In this document: in pieces, positions 61,087-64,000 of the stretch
Layout of the letters: each line of letters starts with the position of its first letter
Numbering within the stretch: the stretch's first letter is position 1
Assembly: GCF_026342355.1 (NCBI RefSeq)
Contig: NZ_JAPEMV010000002.1
Location: forward strand, 434,001 to 498,000
DNA from: Streptomyces sp. NBC_00249
GTDB lineage: Bacteria; Actinomycetota; Actinomycetes; Streptomycetales; Streptomycetaceae
Length of the DNA stretch: 64,000 bases
Direction of reading: 5' to 3'
The notes under the pieces: generated by a model
Told to the model about the DNA's origin: nothing
What the model saw: the letters and a program-made list of their open reading frames with translations, nothing else
Databases searched by the model: none
Made by a program: the position numbers and the translations under genes

Positions 61087-64000
61087 GTGTCGCCACAGTC
61101 CCCCAGTAACTCGAGCACCACGACCGAAGCAGCAGAGGGCGGGAAGACCCCTGCCTCAGGCTTCGGCGCGAATGAGTGGCTCGTCGACGAGATCTATCAG
61201 CAGTACCTCCAGGACCCGAATTCGGTCGATCGGGCCTGGTGGGACTTCTTCGCCGACTACAAGCCGGGGGGCGCTGCCGCTCCCGTGAAGGCGGACGGTC
61301 CCGAGAAGTCCCCGACGACGGATGGCGCCTCCGCACAGGCCGCCACCGCCGCCGCAGCCCCACAGGCCTCCGTCGCAGCCGCCACGGGGGCGGCTCCCGC
61401 CGTGCCTGCACCGGCTCCCGCGCCCACACCTGTGTCAGCTCCTGCCCCTGCTCCTGCCACCCCCTCTGGTGCCCCTGCTGTGACTGTCACCTCCCAGGCC
61501 CCGGCCGCCGCACCGGCCGCGCCCTCCTCCCAGGCCCCGGCTCCGGCCGCCGCCACCCCGGCTCAGAAGGCCGCGCCCGCCACCGAGGCCCCCCAGGGCC
61601 CCGAACTGGTGACGCTCCGCGGCCCGGCCGCCGCCGTGGCGAAGAACATGAACGCCTCGCTGGAGGTGCCGACGGCCACGTCCGTCCGCGCCGTCCCGGT
61701 GAAGCTGCTGTTCGACAACCGCATCGTCATCAACAACCACCTCAAGCGCGCCCGCGGTGGGAAGATCTCCTTCACCCACCTCATCGGCTACGCGATGGTG
61801 CAGGCCATCAAGGCCATGCCGTCGATGAACTACTCCTTCGCGGAGAAGGACGGCAAGCCGACCCTGGTCAAGCCGGAGCACATCAACTTCGGTCTCGCGA
61901 TCGACCTGGTGAAGGCCAACGGCGACCGCCAGCTCGTCGTCGCCGGCATCAAGAAGGCCGAGACCCTGAACTTCTTCGAGTTCTGGCAGGCCTACGAGGA
62001 CATCGTCCGCCGCGCCCGCGTCGGCAAGCTGACGATGGACGACTTCACCGGTGTGACGGTCTCCCTGACCAACCCCGGCGGCCTGGGCACCGTGCACTCC
62101 GTGCCCCGCCTGATGCCCGGACAGTCGGTCATCATGGGCGTCGGCTCCATGGACTACCCCGCCGAGTTCCAGGGCACCTCGCAGGACACCCTGAACAAGC
62201 TGGGCATCTCCAAGGTCATGACCCTGACCTCGACCTACGACCACCGGGTCATCCAGGGCGCGGCCTCCGGCGAGTTCCTGCGCGTCGTCGCGAACATGCT
62301 GCTCGGCGAGAGCGGCTTCTACGACGACGTCTTCGAGGCCCTGCGCATCCCGTACGAGCCGGTCCGCTGGCTCCGGGACATCGACGCCTCGCACGACGAC
62401 GACGTCACGAAGGCCGCCCGCGTCTTCGAGCTGATCCACTCCTACCGGGTCCGCGGCCACGTCATGGCCGACACCGACCCGCTGGAGTACAAGCAGCGCA
62501 AGCACCCCGACCTCGACATCACCGAGCACGGCCTCACCCTGTGGGACCTGGAGCGCGAGTTCGCGGTCGGCGGCTTCTCCGGCAAGTCGATGATGAAGCT
62601 CCGCGACATCCTCGGCGTGCTGCGCGACTCGTACTGCCGCACCACCGGCGTCGAGTTCATGCACATCCAGGACCCGAAGCAGCGCCGCTGGATCCAGGAC
62701 CGCATCGAGCGCCCGCACTCCAAGCCGGAGCGCGAGGAGCAGCTGCGCATCCTGCGCCGCCTGAACGCGGCGGAGGCCTTCGAGACCTTCCTGCAGACGA
62801 AGTACGTCGGCCAGAAGCGGTTCTCCCTGGAGGGCGGCGAGTCCGTCATCCCGCTGCTCGACGCCGTCATCGACTCGGCCGCCGAGGCCCGCCTCGAAGA
62901 GGTCGCGATCGGCATGGCCCACCGCGGCCGCCTGAACGTCCTGGCGAACATCGTCGGCAAGTCGTACGCGCAGATCTTCCGCGAGTTCGAGGGCAACCTC
63001 GACCCGAAGTCCATGCACGGCTCCGGCGACGTCAAGTACCACCTGGGCGCCGAGGGCACCTTCACGGGCCTGGACGGCGAGCAGATCAAGGTCTCGCTCG
63101 TCGCGAACCCCTCGCACCTGGAGGCGGTGGACCCGGTCCTGGAGGGCGTGGTCCGCGCCAAGCAGGACATCATCAACAAGGGCGGCACGGACTTCACGGT
63201 CCTGCCCGTCGCCCTGCACGGTGACGCGGCCTTCGCGGGCCAGGGTGTGGTCGCCGAGACGCTGAACATGTCGCAGCTGCGCGGCTACCGCACCGGCGGC
63301 ACCGTCCACGTCGTGATCAACAACCAGGTCGGCTTCACCGCCGCCCCGGAGTCCTCGCGTTCGTCGATGTACGCCACCGACGTGGCCCGCATGATCGAGG
63401 CGCCGATCTTCCACGTGAACGGTGACGACCCGGAGGCCGTGGTCCGCATCGCGCGGCTCGCCTTCGAGTTCCGCCAGGCGTTCAACAAGGACGTGGTCAT
63501 CGACCTCATCTGCTACCGCCGCCGCGGTCACAACGAGTCGGACAACCCGGCGTTCACGCAGCCGCTGATGTACGACCTGATCGACAAGAAGCGCTCGGTG
63601 CGCAAGCTGTACACCGAGTCCCTCATCGGTCGCGGCGACATCACCCTGGAAGAGGCCGAGCAGGCGCTCCAGGACTTCCAGGGCCAGCTGGAGAAGGTCT
63701 TCGCGGAGGTCCGCGAGGCCGCCACGCAGCCCGCGATCGCCGCGCCGGCCCCGGTCGCACAGGCCGACTTCCCGGTCGCCGTGAACACGGCGGTCTCCCC
63801 GGAGGTCGTCAAGCGGATCGCCGAGTCGCAGGTCAACGTCCCCGAGACGGTCACCGTGCACCCGCGTCTGCTGCCGCAGCTCCAGCGCCGTGCCGCGATG
63901 ATCGACGACGGCACCATCGACTGGGGCATGGGCGAGACCCTGGCCTTCGGTTCGCTGCTGATGGAGGGCACCCCGGTCCGCCTGTCGGGCCAGGACTCCC
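61087..64000 (+). CDS. kgd: Multifunctional 2-oxoglutarate decarboxylase/dehydrogenase (3' end cut by window)
   Basis: The frame is open from GTG 61087 to the window edge, 971 codons, and the family is about 1,270. N-terminal sequence [35 protein letters not shown], an Ala/Pro linker (about 60-180), an acyltransferase (E2-like) core with [20 protein letters not shown] and the catalytic [20 protein letters not shown] (about residue 385), and the E1o ThDP-dependent part from about 420 with [40 protein letters not shown] and [20 protein letters not shown]. It feeds the TCA cycle. Confidence 0.96.
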   Translation, partial: MSPQSPSNSSTTTEAAEGGKTPASGFGANEWLVDEIYQQYLQDPNSVDRAWWDFFADYKPGGAAAPVKADGPEKSPTTDGASAQAATAAAAPQASVAAATGAAPAVPAPAPAPTPVSAPAPAPATPSGAPAVTVTSQAPAAAPAAPSSQAPAPAAATPAQKAAPATEAPQGPELVTLRGPAAAVAKNMNASLEVPTATSVRAVPVKLLFDNRIVINNHLKRARGGKISFTHLIGYAMVQAIKAMPSMNYSFAEKDGKPTLVKPEHINFGLAIDLVKANGDRQLVVAGIKKAETLNFFEFWQAYEDIVRRARVGKLTMDDFTGVTVSLTNPGGLGTVHSVPRLMPGQSVIMGVGSMDYPAEFQGTSQDTLNKLGISKVMTLTSTYDHRVIQGAASGEFLRVVANMLLGESGFYDDVFEALRIPYEPVRWLRDIDASHDDDVTKAARVFELIHSYRVRGHVMADTDPLEYKQRKHPDLDITEHGLTLWDLEREFAVGGFSGKSMMKLRDILGVLRDSYCRTTGVEFMHIQDPKQRRWIQDRIERPHSKPEREEQLRILRRLNAAEAFETFLQTKYVGQKRFSLEGGESVIPLLDAVIDSAAEARLEEVAIGMAHRGRLNVLANIVGKSYAQIFREFEGNLDPKSMHGSGDVKYHLGAEGTFTGLDGEQIKVSLVANPSHLEAVDPVLEGVVRAKQDIINKGGTDFTVLPVALHGDAAFAGQGVVAETLNMSQLRGYRTGGTVHVVINNQVGFTAAPESSRSSMYATDVARMIEAPIFHVNGDDPEAVVRIARLAFEFRQAFNKDVVIDLICYRRRGHNESDNPAFTQPLMYDLIDKKRSVRKLYTESLIGRGDITLEEAEQALQDFQGQLEKVFAEVREAATQPAIAAPAPVAQADFPVAVNTAVSPEVVKRIAESQVNVPETVTVHPRLLPQLQRRAAMIDDGTIDWGMGETLAFGSLLMEGTPVRLSGQDS

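Overview
The window is high-GC chromosomal DNA from a Streptomyces-type actinomycete. The evidence is dense GC-rich coding with frequent GTG starts, a conservon signalling operon, an actinobacterial Ku/LigD set, an E2-E1 fused 2-oxoglutarate decarboxylase/dehydrogenase, and a lon gene preceded by a HAIR (HspR) operator. Flanking housekeeping genes are lysA and an argS-related gene on the left and the 2-oxoglutarate gene, cut by the window edge, on the right.

Region 1 (1-3065) is core: lysA, an NrtL/ArgS-like gene and a single-domain response regulator, ending at tRNA-Arg(CCG) (3066-3137).

Region 2 (3066 to about 20.8 kb) is a mosaic integrative island. The 3' end of the tRNA gene is repeated exactly (48 bp) at 14083-14130, bounding an 11-kb actinomycete integrative and conjugative element (AICE): tyrosine integrase, excisionase, RepSA-type rolling-circle initiator, small Spd/mobile-element proteins, a DUF2637 membrane protein, a GntR remnant, a YdcF protein and a NERD nuclease-like protein. 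It looks crippled. xis has an in-frame TGA, the GGDEF gene is deleted and frameshifted, gntR has lost its DNA-binding half, and no FtsK-like Tra translocase is visible. A nested palindrome (11429-11580), a 3' tRNA-Ser(UGA) scar (12001-12053) and a second, frameshifted ydcF show fusion with another element. To the right of the second att copy lies a decayed integrase joined to a 5'-truncated GIY-YIG-like gene. After that come a helicase-associated protein, a DUF234 AAA ATPase with a tandem-repeat promoter, and a 34-bp copy of the tRNA-distal terminator half (20768-20801) that may mark the old right edge of the island. Next to it is a 729-residue CoiA-like protein with three C-terminal repeats.

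Region 3 (23-40 kb) is chromosomal: XdhC-like, DUF6479, a split NHEJ locus (LigD polymerase plus ATP-dependent ligase, divergent from Ku), a second NERD-type protein, a lipoprotein/histidine-kinase pair, a TetR gene beside two diiron oxygenase-like genes, a GH16-like enzyme, and a class B PBP/FtsW-RodA pair for cell-wall synthesis.

Region 4 (40.3-43.1 kb) is a two-gene cassette (NmrA-like reductase and aminoglycoside-type phosphotransferase) enclosed by about 465-bp inverted repeats and inserted at the stop codon of a frameshifted SHOCT gene.

Region 5 (43-64 kb): NlpC/P60 hydrolase, StyA-like flavin monooxygenase, a full conservon (cvnA-D), PP2C-like phosphatase, MarR, Lon, two exported small proteins, sulfurtransferase, membrane glycosyltransferase, lipoprotein, an OmpR-type two-component system and the 2-oxoglutarate gene. 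Two 142-bp elements with 34-bp terminal inverted repeats (31935-32076 and 56685-56826, opposite orientations) are the most striking non-coding feature outside the island.

All calls rest on reading the sequence and recalled family knowledge; no database search was run.
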